Shown in pieces: positions 35,270 to 43,898 of a DNA stretch of 64,000 bases. Positions within the stretch are counted from its first letter, which is position 1, and the number at the start of each line of letters is the position of its first letter. The stretch is taken from the NCBI RefSeq assembly GCF_003634585.1, contig NZ_RBLG01000001.1:496001-560000 (forward strand), in the 5' to 3' direction. The translations under genes and the position numbers were made by a program. The notes below the pieces were generated by a model that was given only the letters and a program-made list of their open reading frames with translations, had not been told where the DNA came from and ran no database searches. Origin of the DNA: Gillisia mitskevichiae (GTDB taxonomy: Bacteria > Bacteroidota > Bacteroidia > Flavobacteriales > Flavobacteriaceae).

Positions 35270-37363
35270 TTATTTTAAAACTTGAAACGCTATCAGTGCA
35301 ACTAGATAGGCAAAGGCACTCATAATTACAAGTTGCAATATTGGCCATTTCCAAGAGTTCGTTTCTTTTTTCACAATGGCCAAAGTGCTCATGCACTGCA
35401 TTGCAAAAGCATAGAATAAGAGTAAACTTATTCCGCTGGCAAAGGTGAATAATGGACCACCCAATACCGGGTTCACTTCTGCTGCCATTCTGTTTTTAAT
35501 AGTTTCTTCTTCATCACTACCAACACTATAAATTGTAGCCAAGGTTCCAACGAAAACCTCCCGTGCTGCAAAAGAGCTCACAATAGCGATCCCAATTTTC
35601 CAATCGTAGCCTAAAGGCGTTACGGCAGGTTCAATTCCTTTTCCAAGTATCCCTATATAAGAATGCTCCAGTTTATAGGCAGCAATTTCTTGTTCCAAAT
35701 TAGAATCAGCATTTGCAATATGTTTGGATGTAACGATTTCTTCAGCTTTATTAAAATTATCGCCGGGACCATAGCTGGCTAAAACCCATAAAATAATAGA
35801 TATTGCAAGAATGATCTTTCCTGCTCCAAGAACAAAGGCTTTTGTTTTTTCAACTACATTAATGGCAACATTCTTAACCATTGGTAGTTTATAATTGGGC
35901 ATTTCAATCACAAAATAACTTTTGCTTTTTATCTTAAGGATCTTATTTAAGATCCAAGCAGAGACTAATGCAGTTCCAAATCCTAATAAATATAAAAGCA
36001 TTAAAGTTAATCCTTGAAGATTAAACCCTAAGAAGCTCTCATCTGGAATTACCAATGCTATAATTATAAGATATACAGGTAATCTTGCAGAACAGGTGGT
36101 AAAGGGAACAACCAGAATAGTTATAAGGCGTTCTTTCCAATTTTCGATATTTCTTGCTGCCATTACAGCAGGAATCGCACAGGCAGTACCAGATACCAAG
36201 GGCACTACACTTTTACCGCTTAGTCCAAATCTTCGCATAATTCTATCCATCAAGAAGACCACACGGCTCATATAGCCGCTTTCTTCTAATAAGGAGATGA
36301 AAAAGAAAAGAAATGCGATCTGCGGAATAAAAATTACAATTCCACCAAGTCCAGGGATAATTCCTTCAGAAATTAGATTTGTGAAAGGTCCCGCGGGCAT
36401 CATGTTTTTTGTCCATTCACTTAAGGAAGCAAAACTGGAATCTATGAAATCCATTGGGTAACTAGACCAATTATAGATCGCCTGAAAGATAATTAACAAG
36501 ACCATAAAAAAGATCACATAACCCCAAACTCGATGTGTTAAGATCCTGTCTAATCGTATTCTAAGATCTGTGGCAGAGTTTAAGTCTATTTTTAGACCTT
36601 CTTTTAGTAATCCATTTATAAACTGATATCTTAAAATGGTTTCTTTTTGCTGAAGTCTTTTAAGGTCGCTGTTACTTTTTGTGTGGAAACTATTATCGTC
36701 GTTTAAAGAATGTCTGTTTACATTTCCAAAATTTACATCTTGTGTAATAACTAACCATAATTTGTATAAAGACTGATTTGGAAAAGCCTTCCTTAATCTC
36801 CCAAAATATTCGGGATCCATGATGGAGGCATGTAAACAAGGTTCTGTAGAAATTTGGCGGTAATTAAGGATCAATTCTTTTAGTTCCTCTATTCCAGTAT
36901 TTTTTCTGGCACTTACCAGTGCGATCTTGGTATTTAATTTAGCTTCTAAAATACCAATGTCTAGTGAAATCCCTTTACGTTCCATCCTATCTGCCATGTT
37001 AATAACAAGAATGGTAGGTATTTCTAGATCTTTGATTTGAGTAAAAAGTAGTAAATTTCGTTTTAGATTCTCCACATCACTAACTACTACTGCAACGTCT
37101 GGGAAGTCCCTGTCGTTTTTATTCAGCAATAGTTCTATTACTACATTTTCATCTAGAGAAGAAGCATTTAAGCTGTAGGTTCCTGGGAGGTCTAAAATAT
37201 GTGCTTTAAGACCTCGTGGAAGTTTACAAATTCCCTCTTTTTTTTCTACAGTAATCCCCGGGTAATTCCCAACTTGCTGGTTTAGGCCAGTAAGTTGATT
37301 GAAAACTGAAGTTTTACCAGTATTTGGGTTTCCAATTAACGAAACATTAATTTGTTTCCCCAT
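35270..37363 (-). CDS. feoB: Ferrous iron transporter B
   Basis: The 697-residue inner-membrane Fe(II) importer has an N-terminal GTPase with G1 GNPNTGKTS (residues 11-19), G3 DLPGTY (58-63) and G4 NMAD, a helical GDI-like segment, and a membrane part with Gate motifs (PLVSGTACAIPAVMAAR; PFTTCSARLPVYLI), including the Cys seen in family pores. The start lies 4 nt after the feoA stop. With feoA and the downstream Cys-rich peptide it forms a three-gene operon. Confidence 0.96.
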   Translation of the reverse strand: MGKQINVSLIGNPNTGKTSVFNQLTGLNQQVGNYPGITVEKKEGICKLPRGLKAHILDLPGTYSLNASSLDENVVIELLLNKNDRDFPDVAVVVSDVENLKRNLLLFTQIKDLEIPTILVINMADRMERKGISLDIGILEAKLNTKIALVSARKNTGIEELKELILNYRQISTEPCLHASIMDPEYFGRLRKAFPNQSLYKLWLVITQDVNFGNVNRHSLNDDNSFHTKSNSDLKRLQQKETILRYQFINGLLKEGLKIDLNSATDLRIRLDRILTHRVWGYVIFFMVLLIIFQAIYNWSSYPMDFIDSSFASLSEWTKNMMPAGPFTNLISEGIIPGLGGIVIFIPQIAFLFFFISLLEESGYMSRVVFLMDRIMRRFGLSGKSVVPLVSGTACAIPAVMAARNIENWKERLITILVVPFTTCSARLPVYLIIIALVIPDESFLGFNLQGLTLMLLYLLGFGTALVSAWILNKILKIKSKSYFVIEMPNYKLPMVKNVAINVVEKTKAFVLGAGKIILAISIILWVLASYGPGDNFNKAEEIVTSKHIANADSNLEQEIAAYKLEHSYIGILGKGIEPAVTPLGYDWKIGIAIVSSFAAREVFVGTLATIYSVGSDEEETIKNRMAAEVNPVLGGPLFTFASGISLLLFYAFAMQCMSTLAIVKKETNSWKWPILQLVIMSAFAYLVALIAFQVLK

Positions 37364-37367
37364 AATA

Positions 37368-37595
37368 TTATATTAATTCTATTTCTATAAGCAATGCAGT
37401 CTCTTTGCGAATTGCTAAATGACTCCCGTTAATGTTCAAGTACATAGGGTCTCTAAAAGGTGCAGTTTGTACCAACTCTACTAGATTTCCTGGTAAGCAG
37501 CCCATTTCTAAGAGTTTTAAAGGAATTTTATCTACGATTAATTCCTTAATGATCCCTCGCTGGCCGCGCTGTAAATGAGCAATAGTTAGCTTCAT
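37368..37595 (-). CDS. feoA: Ferrous iron transport protein A (SH3-like)
   Basis: The 75-residue protein is a single FeoA SH3-like domain (LLEMGCLPGNLVELVQTAPFRDP; LAIRKETALLIEIE). FeoA is a small cytoplasmic partner thought to bind and tune the FeoB GTPase. It is the first gene of the feo operon, with a promoter at 37623-37651. Confidence 0.93.
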   Translation of the reverse strand: MKLTIAHLQRGQRGIIKELIVDKIPLKLLEMGCLPGNLVELVQTAPFRDPMYLNINGSHLAIRKETALLIEIELI

Positions 37596-37622
37596 TTTTA
37601 TTTAGATTGATTTTAAACAAGG

Positions 37623-37651
37623 CAAAAATAGTTTAAAAATAAGTCTTACAA
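37623..37651 (-). promoter_or_regulatory. Promoter of the feoA-feoB operon
   Basis: On the minus strand, TTG (37651-37649), an 18-nt spacer and TATTTTTG (37630-37623) match the Bacteroidota consensus. The predicted start is about 20 nt upstream of the feoA ATG. Confidence 0.6.
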
Positions 37652-37677
37652 AAGTTTCGGCTAGAAAAGTATAATTA

Positions 37678-38346
37678 CTAGTATTCAGCTTTTAAAATTT
37701 CAATGTCTTGTAAAAGATCATCTATGGCTTCTGCATCTGTACCATCATAAAAACCACGAATTCTTTTCTCTTTATCTACAAGAATGAAATTTTCGGTATG
37801 TATCATATCATAAGGTCCGCCATCTCCATCTGTTTTAGTAGCTAAATAGGATTTTCTCGCCAACTCGTAAATTTGCTTTTTATCTCCTGTCACTAAATTC
37901 CATTTAGCATCATTCACTCCTTTTTCTAAAGCGTATTTTTTAAGCTGAGGCACACTGTCTGCCACGGGGATCACGGTGTGAGAAAGCAGTAGCACCTCTG
38001 GATCATCTTTTAATTTTTCTTGAATTTCTAACATATGTCCTGTCATTATAGGGCAAATTGTTAGGCAGGTCGTAAAGAAAAAATCGGCAACATAGATCTT
38101 ATCCTTGTAAGTATCTTGGGTAATTGTTTCTCCGTTTTGGTTTAATAGTTCAAAATCTGCGATCTTATGATATTTCCTCACATATTGAACTGTGGTATCT
38201 ACTAATTCTGAATTCACCATATCTGGTTGAAAAACAGGTAATTTTTTTTCAGGATTTAATAAGGTATAAATGCTGTAGATAATAACGACAGAAAGAATTG
38301 CCATTACAATAGCAAGCGGTTTGAATTTAGAGAAAAAATGAAGCAT
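37678..38346 (-). CDS. SCO1/SenC-family copper chaperone, membrane anchored
   Basis: The 222-residue protein has an N-terminal TM anchor (about 10-30) and a periplasmic thioredoxin-like domain. The copper site is visible as FTTCLTICP (Cys94, Cys98) plus a later conserved His (DMIHTENFILVD). SCO proteins deliver copper to, or reduce cysteines of, the CuA site of cytochrome oxidase. The gene is monocistronic, with a -7 box at 38363-38370. Confidence 0.9.
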   Translation of the reverse strand: MLHFFSKFKPLAIVMAILSVVIIYSIYTLLNPEKKLPVFQPDMVNSELVDTTVQYVRKYHKIADFELLNQNGETITQDTYKDKIYVADFFFTTCLTICPIMTGHMLEIQEKLKDDPEVLLLSHTVIPVADSVPQLKKYALEKGVNDAKWNLVTGDKKQIYELARKSYLATKTDGDGGPYDMIHTENFILVDKEKRIRGFYDGTDAEAIDDLLQDIEILKAEY

Positions 38347-38362
38347 TATAAGTAATTTGTCA

Positions 38363-38370
38363 CAAAATTA
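38363..38370 (-). promoter_or_regulatory. -7 promoter element for the SCO gene
   Basis: The minus strand reads TAATTTTG, a full match to TAnnTTTG, 17 nt upstream of the ATG at 38346. Confidence 0.5.
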
Positions 38371-38466
38371 AAGCCTTCTAACTAAATACGAGCAAGGGAA
38401 GTACTAAATTTTCTATGAGGTAGATTCCGGTAGCCATTTATACTTTTTTAGGAGCTATTAAAAGGT

Positions 38467-38474
38467 TACTTTTG
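38467..38474 (+). promoter_or_regulatory. -7 promoter element for rseP
   Basis: TACTTTTG matches TAnnTTTG. It overlaps a TTG (38472) that would otherwise extend the rseP frame, which supports the ATG at 38502 as the start. Confidence 0.5.
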
Positions 38475-38501
38475 TGCGATTTAAAATTTGAAGCAGAGAG
38501 A

Positions 38502-39818
38502 ATGGATCCATTTTTAATAAAAGCAATACAGTTACTTCTTAGTTTATCCTTATTAATCGTTCTACACGAGTTTGGACACTTTATACCAGCGAAATTATTT
38601 AAAACAAGAGTAGAGAAATTCTACCTGTTTTTTGATGTAAAATTCGCTCTTTTTAAGAAAAAAATTGGTGGAACTGAATATGGTTTAGGTTGGTTGCCGC
38701 TTGGAGGATATGTAAAAATATCCGGAATGATAGATGAGAGTATGGATAAGGAGCAAATGGCGCTTCCTCCAAAACCTTGGGAGTTTAGAAGCAAGCCTGC
38801 TTGGCAACGTCTAATCATTATGTTAGGTGGAGTTACTGTTAATTTGGTTCTTGGTTTCCTTATTTACATGATGGTATTGTTCGTTTGGGGAAGCTCTTTT
38901 GTTGGCCCAGATGATATGCCACAAGGATTTGCTGTTGCAGATGAATTTAAGGCCTTTGGTTTTGAAGATGGGGATAGAATTCTTTCAGTGAATGGTGAAG
39001 AGTTTGAAAATAGCGTAGATGTAAACCGCTACCTTTTTATGCGTGATGTAAATAACATTACTGTGATTCATCAATCTGGGGAAGAAGAAACTATTTCTAT
39101 TCCAGAAGATATAGGGTCTCAAATGTTTCAAGAAGGAGTTATGCAACCCTTTGTACCTATTCAAAATGCGGTATTAGATACTGTTGTTGCAGATCTTGCG
39201 GCATCTAAAGCAGGATTGAAAAAAGGAGATAGTTTGATCTCTGTTAATAAACAGGAAATTGGATACTGGCATGAGTTAGCTCCAATAACTGCTGAAAATA
39301 AAGAGAAAGAAGTAGAGGTAGTTTTTAAAAGAGATGGAAAAATTATGAGCCTTATGGTAACTCCAGATGAAGATGGATTACTTGGGGTTTCCTCAAAACG
39401 AGACTTTAATGTGCAAACAAGAAAGTATGGTCTTGGTGAAAGTATAGAAGCTGGTTTTAGCTATGGTTACTGGACGCTACACGATTATGTTGCTCAATTT
39501 AAATATGTTTTTACCGCGAAAGGGGCTACCCAAGTTGGTGGTTTTGGAGCAATAGGAGGCCTTTTTCCAGACGCTTGGGATTGGCAAGGCTTCTGGTTAG
39601 CAACGGCTTTAATCTCTATCATATTAGCCTTCATGAATATCCTGCCAATTCCAGCATTGGATGGAGGACATGTAATGTTCTTACTTTACGAGATCATTAC
39701 TGGGAAAGCGCCAAATGAGAAGTTTATGGAATATGCACAAATGCTCGGGTTCTTTATATTGATCGCATTGGTGTTATTTGCTAATGGAAATGACTTATAT
39801 CGCTGGTTGTTCGAATAA
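38502..39818 (+). CDS. rseP: RseP-type site-2 metalloprotease
   Basis: The 438-residue inner-membrane protease has the zinc site HEFGH in TM1 (His22, Glu23, His26), two PDZ-like segments (about 120-280, AFGFEDGDRILSVNGE and KAGLKKGDSLISVN) and the second metal motif NILPIPALDGGH in a late TM helix. RseP enzymes cut anti-sigma factors or other TM substrates inside the membrane. No sigma/anti-sigma pair is adjacent, so the substrate is not known. A TTG at 38472 gives a longer frame but sits in the promoter. Confidence 0.93.
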   Translation: MDPFLIKAIQLLLSLSLLIVLHEFGHFIPAKLFKTRVEKFYLFFDVKFALFKKKIGGTEYGLGWLPLGGYVKISGMIDESMDKEQMALPPKPWEFRSKPAWQRLIIMLGGVTVNLVLGFLIYMMVLFVWGSSFVGPDDMPQGFAVADEFKAFGFEDGDRILSVNGEEFENSVDVNRYLFMRDVNNITVIHQSGEEETISIPEDIGSQMFQEGVMQPFVPIQNAVLDTVVADLAASKAGLKKGDSLISVNKQEIGYWHELAPITAENKEKEVEVVFKRDGKIMSLMVTPDEDGLLGVSSKRDFNVQTRKYGLGESIEAGFSYGYWTLHDYVAQFKYVFTAKGATQVGGFGAIGGLFPDAWDWQGFWLATALISIILAFMNILPIPALDGGHVMFLLYEIITGKAPNEKFMEYAQMLGFFILIALVLFANGNDLYRWLFE

Positions 39819-39885
39819 TAGCAGCCGACTAAAATGCAGACAGAAAAAATTATTAAAAATTCGTAAAAAAAAGTCGATTTTTGTT

Positions 39886-39916
39886 TTGTAAGCATTTAAA
39901 AATTGATTTATATTTG
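39886..39916 (+). promoter_or_regulatory. Promoter upstream of tRNA-Asn
   Basis: TTG (39886-39888), a 20-nt spacer and TATATTTG (39909-39916) resemble the Bacteroidota consensus. The precursor would carry a leader of about 97 nt before the tRNA. Confidence 0.55.
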
Positions 39917-40019
39917 CAACCGCAAAAGAGAAATATTTAAGTCTCTAATGCAGGTCCAGATTAAGAGTTAGGATCTTTAAAGTAGTAACACGTTCTTTTA
40001 GAATTATATAGATACAGTT

Positions 40020-40093
40020 TCCTCCTTAGCTCAGTTGGTTAGAGCATCTGACTGTTAATCAGAGGGTCCTTGGTTCGAGCCCAAGAGGAGGAG
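40020..40093 (+). tRNA. tRNA-Asn (anticodon GTT)
   Basis: A complete cloverleaf can be drawn: acceptor TCCTCCT/AGGAGGA, D arm with AGCTCAGTTGGTTAGAGC, anticodon stem TCTGA/TCAGA with loop CTGTTAA (anticodon GTT), and T arm with GGTTCGAGCC. The discriminator is G and no CCA is encoded. Its 3' end overlaps the first copy of a 54-bp direct repeat. Confidence 0.95.
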
Positions 40094-40141
40094 CAAAACT
40101 AAGCCAGACAGTAATGTCTGGCTTTTTTGTTTTTAAGAATT
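40088..40141 (+). repeat. 54-bp direct repeat, copy 1 (tRNA 3' end plus terminator)
   Basis: It runs from GAGGAGC, the last nucleotides of tRNA-Asn, through the terminator hairpin (40101-40134) to AAGAATT. It is identical to 40512-40565, 424 nt downstream. Confidence 0.95.
40101..40134 (+). terminator. Terminator of tRNA-Asn
   Basis: AAGCCAGACA and TGTCTGGCTT form a perfect 10-bp stem with a GTAA tetraloop, followed by a T-rich tract. Confidence 0.9.
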
Positions 40142-40193
40142 GTTGAAAATCTTACGATTGTCTGTATCTTGATCTACTCTCAATAGATCCAAC

Positions 40194-40481
40194 ATGCATT
40201 TTGTTTACATATTATATTCTAATTTCTCAGATAAAAACTATGTTGGAGAAACTTCAAATCTTGAAATCAGATTAGATAATCATAAAAGTGGATTTTATAG
40301 TAATTCCTTTACTACAATTGCGAAGGATTGGGAATTGTTCTTTAAAATAGAATGCAAAAATGTTTCGCAGGCGAGAAAAATTGAAAAACACATTAAATCA
40401 ATGAAAAGCAGAAAATACCTTTTAAATTTGGGTAGTTCTCCAGAGATATCGGAACGTTTATTAAATACATATAATTCATGA
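40194..40481 (+). CDS. Single-domain GIY-YIG nuclease
   Basis: The 95-residue protein is one GIY-YIG domain: FVYILYS (GIY equivalent), NYVGETSNLEIRL (YIG equivalent and Arg) and a C-terminal helix with ARKIEKHIKSMKSRKYL. The compact type, related to UPF0213/YhbQ, is frequent in Bacteroidota. The gene lies exactly between two 54-bp direct repeats next to tRNA-Asn, so it looks like cargo or driver of a small insertion. Whether it cuts DNA is not known. Confidence 0.85.
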   Translation: MHFVYILYSNFSDKNYVGETSNLEIRLDNHKSGFYSNSFTTIAKDWELFFKIECKNVSQARKIEKHIKSMKSRKYLLNLGSSPEISERLLNTYNS

Positions 40482-40493
40482 AAGTTCGATCCA

Positions 40494-40511
40494 TCCCGAT
40501 AGCTATCGGGA
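40494..40511. repeat. 18-bp perfect palindrome
   Basis: TCCCGATAGCTATCGGGA is fully self-complementary and abuts the second 54-bp repeat. There is no T run, so it is not a terminator. It may be a repetitive extragenic palindrome or a cleavage/recombination site. Confidence 0.85.
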
Positions 40512-40565
40512 GAGGAGCAAAACTAAGCCAGACAGTAATGTCTGGCTTTTTTGTTTTTAAGAATT
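40512..40565 (+). repeat. 54-bp direct repeat, copy 2
   Basis: It is identical to 40088-40141, including the terminator hairpin (40525-40558). Just upstream, GTTCGATCC (40484-40492) resembles the tRNA T-arm GTTCGAGCC, so this copy may be the remnant of a second tRNA-Asn 3' half interrupted by the palindrome. Confidence 0.95.
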
Positions 40566-40707
40566 AAGCAAATTCTCAATAATTTGTTTCTGCAGGATTT
40601 GAATAATTTAAAAGAGTGGGGTTTAGCTAAATGGATATTCTAATTTTTTTCAATATTAGATCCATACATTTTAGTAATTGTATTTTAAGGTGATCTATAG
40701 TTTCTAG

Positions 40708-41289
40708 TTAACCGTGAATAGTTTCATGTTTACCATAACTTTTTATTAATTCCCCTTCAAATTCCACTAGTTCTTTCCAGCGGGAATCCACATCGATATC
40801 TTTTCCGTATTTACGTGCAAAGCTTATAAAAGTGGTGTAATGACCTGCTTCACTTATCATTAAATCATGATAAAATTTAGATAGTTCTGGATCGTTGATT
40901 TCTTTGGAAAGCAATTTGAAACGTTCACAACTTCTTGCTTCTATCATTGCAGAAAACAGGAGCCTATCTACCATAGAATTCAATCTACTGCCACCTTTGT
41001 TCATGAATTTATATAACTCATTAACATAGCTGTCCTTTCTCTCTCGCCCCAATTTAAAGCCTCGTTTTTTAATGATCTCATGAACCATTTCAAAATGTTC
41101 CAATTCTTCTTTTGCAAGTTCCAATAATTCTGTAACCAAGTCTGGATATTCAGAATTTAATGTGATAATAGTGATGGCATTGGTTGCTGCCTTCTGTTCA
41201 CACCAAGCATGATCGGTAAGAATTTCTTCTATATTGGATTCAACAATATTTACCCATCGGGGATCTGTTTCTAACTTTAGATGAAGCAT
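40708..41289 (-). CDS. miaE: tRNA-(ms2io6A)-hydroxylase
   Basis: The 193-residue protein is a ferritin-like di-iron hydroxylase that hydroxylates the isopentenyl group at A37 of certain tRNAs. The carboxylate and His ligands are visible in AKEELEHFEMVHEII, SAMIEARSCERFKLL and SEAGHYTTFISFAR, and DHAWCEQKAA is a typical early helix. It has its own -7 box (41304-41311, minus strand TATCTTTG). Confidence 0.92.
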   Translation of the reverse strand: MLHLKLETDPRWVNIVESNIEEILTDHAWCEQKAATNAITIITLNSEYPDLVTELLELAKEELEHFEMVHEIIKKRGFKLGRERKDSYVNELYKFMNKGGSRLNSMVDRLLFSAMIEARSCERFKLLSKEINDPELSKFYHDLMISEAGHYTTFISFARKYGKDIDVDSRWKELVEFEGELIKSYGKHETIHG

Positions 41290-41303
41290 TATCTATTTTT
41301 TTT

Positions 41304-41311
41304 CAAAGATA
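41304..41311 (-). promoter_or_regulatory. -7 promoter element for miaE
   Basis: The minus strand reads TATCTTTG, a full match to TAnnTTTG, 15 nt upstream of the ATG at 41289. Confidence 0.5.
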
Positions 41312-41440
41312 CTTAAAGATTGGATTGTATTTCTAAGCACAGAGTTAAGTCTCTAAAATTACAGCGAAGTGAAATTCATTAAAAATTAGATAAGAAATTT
41401 CAGACCCAAAATCATCAGCTTTTTAACTATATCTACATTT

Positions 41441-42148
41441 TTATCCGACGTTTGTACTAAATAAATATCCTACGAATGCGGTTAGACCCATTGCTGCGGT
41501 TCCCCAAAATGTGATTCTAAGAATGGCAATTCCAATACTGGAGCCTCCTGTTTTAGCAGCTAATGCACCTAATATTATTAGAAACAAGGTTGCAAATCCA
41601 TATAAATAATACTCCATAAATAAAAGTGGAAGAAAAAGGACCACTAAAAGTGGAAGTAGGCCTCCAACGGTAAAAGAGGCTCCCGAAGCCAATGCGGCTT
41701 GAATAGGATTGGCCTGACTTATTTCATTTATTCCTAATTCATCTCTAACATGAGCGGCTAGAGCATCGTGCTCGGTTAATTCTTTAGCCACTATTAGAGC
41801 AGTTTCTTTCCTTAAACCTCTGTTCTCATATATTTCAGCTAGGCGTTGAAGTTCTATTTCTGGGGTTTCCTCTAATTCTATTTTTTCTCTTTCAATATCA
41901 GCTCTTTCAATATCTGTCTGGGAACTTACAGAAACATATTCTCCTGCTGCCATAGATAAAGCTCCAGCAACTAATCCAGCAAGAGTAGCCAATATAATGG
42001 GTTCTCTCATGTCGGTTGCTGCAGCAACACCAATAGCAAGACTTGCAGTAGATAAAATTCCATCGTTAGCACCAAGAACAGCTGCTCGTAACCAATTACT
42101 TCTATGGATGTAATGATTATCTAAATATTCATCTGGTTGATCATTCAT
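41441..42148 (-). CDS. VIT1/CCC1-family Fe/Mn transporter
   Basis: The 235-residue membrane protein has the family opening (HYIHRSNWLRAAVLGANDGILSTASLAIGVAAA) with the conserved ANDG(I/L)xxT in TM1, then MAAGEYVSVSSQTDIERADIE and a Glu-rich cytoplasmic helix pair that binds metal in VIT1. Three more TM segments follow. Members move Fe(II) or Mn(II) out of the cytosol. It neighbours the di-iron enzyme gene miaE without evident co-transcription. Confidence 0.9.
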   Translation of the reverse strand: MNDQPDEYLDNHYIHRSNWLRAAVLGANDGILSTASLAIGVAAATDMREPIILATLAGLVAGALSMAAGEYVSVSSQTDIERADIEREKIELEETPEIELQRLAEIYENRGLRKETALIVAKELTEHDALAAHVRDELGINEISQANPIQAALASGASFTVGGLLPLLVVLFLPLLFMEYYLYGFATLFLIILGALAAKTGGSSIGIAILRITFWGTAAMGLTAFVGYLFSTNVG

Positions 42149-42493
42149 TGCAATGACTTTAAGGATACTATTTAATTTTGTTATCTATTATATTACAAAA
42201 TAGGATTATTAGCTGTATTTCTGTCATATAAAATTTAATAGACTTTCAATTTAATTCTTTCTGCATTAGGGAATTGAGAGGTTTAAGTATTTTAGCTAGT
42301 AAGTTTAATTGTATCTACTTTAAGAGTTATACTAATATTTCGTCATCCTGAATTTATTTCAGGATCTCAATTTATAGTATTCACTTAGATATTTACAGAT
42401 TTAAAAATCTCGAGGCCCCGGGGAAGAATGATATCAATTTTCAGTTTATGACACTTCATTTATAATTTATGCCGTTTATAGCTTTTAAATGAA
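42149..42493. other. Intergenic region with a REP-like hairpin
   Basis: No ORF is supported in these 345 nt. The only marked element is the hairpin ATCCTGAA/TTCAGGAT with loop TTTAT (42345-42365), inside CGTCATCCTGAA...TTCAGGATCTC, a sequence type often repeated between genes in Bacteroidota. A GC-rich CCCCGGGG follows at about 42415-42422. Confidence 0.5.
42345..42365. repeat. REP-like inverted repeat
   Basis: ATCCTGAA and TTCAGGAT form a perfect 8-bp stem with a 5-nt loop. No T run follows, so it is not a typical terminator. Confidence 0.5.
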
Positions 42494-43597
42494 TTAATTG
42501 GTCAAGATTATTTTTAAAGCTTTTTCTTCCGCAGCATTGCCAAATACTTCATAAGCACGAATGATCTCATCTAATTTAAAATGATGAGTGATCAATTTTT
42601 CTGCTTGAATTTTTCCTGAAGTTAATGTTTTTAAAAGCATAGGGGTGGTGTTGGTATTAACTAGTCCCATGGTAATGGTGATATTCTGAATCCATAGATC
42701 CTGAATTTGAAGATCTACACTTTTTCCATGGACACCAATATTGGCAATATGGCCTCCAGGTCTAACTATTTGCTGACAGATATCGAAGGTTGCAGGTGCA
42801 CCAACGGCTTCTATAGCTACATCTACACCATCTGCTGTTTCAGAAAGGATCTTTTTGGCAGCATCTTCAGATCCTGAATTAATAGAATCTGTAGCACCCC
42901 ATTTTTTTGCCAATTCTAAACGGTTATCATCTAAATCTATCATATAGATCTTAGCGGGAGAGTAAAATTGTGCGGTAAGTAGAGCAGACATCCCAATTGG
43001 CCCTGCACCCACAATTGCAATTGTATCCCCGGGTTTTACACAGCCATTAATAACTCCCATCTCGTGGCCTGTTGGTAAAATATCACTTAACATAACCAAA
43101 GCTTCATCATTTATATCTTCTGTTGCGATATAAAGACTATTATCTGCATGAGGGATACGCACATATTCAGCTTGGGTTCCATTTATTAGATTTCCTAATA
43201 TCCAGCCTCCGTCTTTACAGTGCCCATACATTTGCTTCTTGCAATATTCACAAGAACCACATGCAGTAATACAGGAAATTATCACCCGATCGCCTTTTTT
43301 AAAATGTCCTACACCAGCGCCTACTTCTTCAATTATTCCAACACCTTCATGACCTAATGTAGTTCCAGGTTTTACACTAGGTGTTTTACCATGTAAAATT
43401 CCTAGATCGGTTCCGCAGATTGTAGTTTTAATTATTTTCACAATCGCATCTGTCGGTTTTTTTATCTCAGGTTTTGGGACTTCCTTATATTCTATTTTTC
43501 CTGGCCCATTATATACAAGGCCTTTCATATTAATTGTTTTTTCTGAAGAAGAATCTTTTGAGAGATTTTTTTTAGCTGGAACATTTGTATTTATCAT
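42494..43597 (-). CDS. Zinc-dependent alcohol dehydrogenase (MDR family)
   Basis: The 367-residue medium-chain dehydrogenase has catalytic zinc ligands in TICGTDLGILHG and GHEGVGIIEEVG, a structural-zinc lobe CGSCEYCKKQMYGHC, and a Rossmann motif AIVGAGPIGMSALL with an acidic end (YMIDLDDNR) favouring NAD. The substrate is probably a short alcohol, but related formaldehyde or sorbitol enzymes are possible. The ATG at 43597 gives a 23-residue lead before MKGLVYNGPG, where most family members begin (ATG at 43528), so the shorter start is also possible. Confidence 0.88.
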   Translation of the reverse strand: MINTNVPAKKNLSKDSSSEKTINMKGLVYNGPGKIEYKEVPKPEIKKPTDAIVKIIKTTICGTDLGILHGKTPSVKPGTTLGHEGVGIIEEVGAGVGHFKKGDRVIISCITACGSCEYCKKQMYGHCKDGGWILGNLINGTQAEYVRIPHADNSLYIATEDINDEALVMLSDILPTGHEMGVINGCVKPGDTIAIVGAGPIGMSALLTAQFYSPAKIYMIDLDDNRLELAKKWGATDSINSGSEDAAKKILSETADGVDVAIEAVGAPATFDICQQIVRPGGHIANIGVHGKSVDLQIQDLWIQNITITMGLVNTNTTPMLLKTLTSGKIQAEKLITHHFKLDEIIRAYEVFGNAAEEKALKIILTN

Positions 43598-43898
43598 CTT
43601 TAATAGAATTTAAGTATAATTGATTATTAAGAGTATACCTATAACAATAGTAAGTGAAGATTAGGAGTTATAATATGACCCTTATCACTTATGCAATCTA
43701 TTCTGAAAAAGCTTTATGACACTCAGGATCTTAACGTTTTAAACTTTTGCATATAATAACTATTTACAGCGGTGATAATAAGTGCAATCCACTTTCTTAG
43801 GATTTGCAAACCTCCATCCTCAAACCTCAAACCTGCAACCTAAAAATTGTTTTACCTTATTTTCGTAATTTCACCTGCTCATAATAACTATAGCATTT
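43598..43898. other. Divergent intergenic region, no gene seen
   Basis: These 301 nt separate the dehydrogenase from pncB. I see only a short run of AACCT-type direct repeats (43809-43842) and no clear operator or full promoter match. Confidence 0.4.

Noticed and set aside
40494-40511. 18-bp palindrome considered as a terminator
   Set aside because: No T run follows on either strand; a real terminator is present 14 nt downstream in the 54-bp repeat.
43801-43842. AACCT repeats considered as a CRISPR-like array
   Set aside because: The units are only 5-7 nt, with no spacers of constant length and no cas genes.
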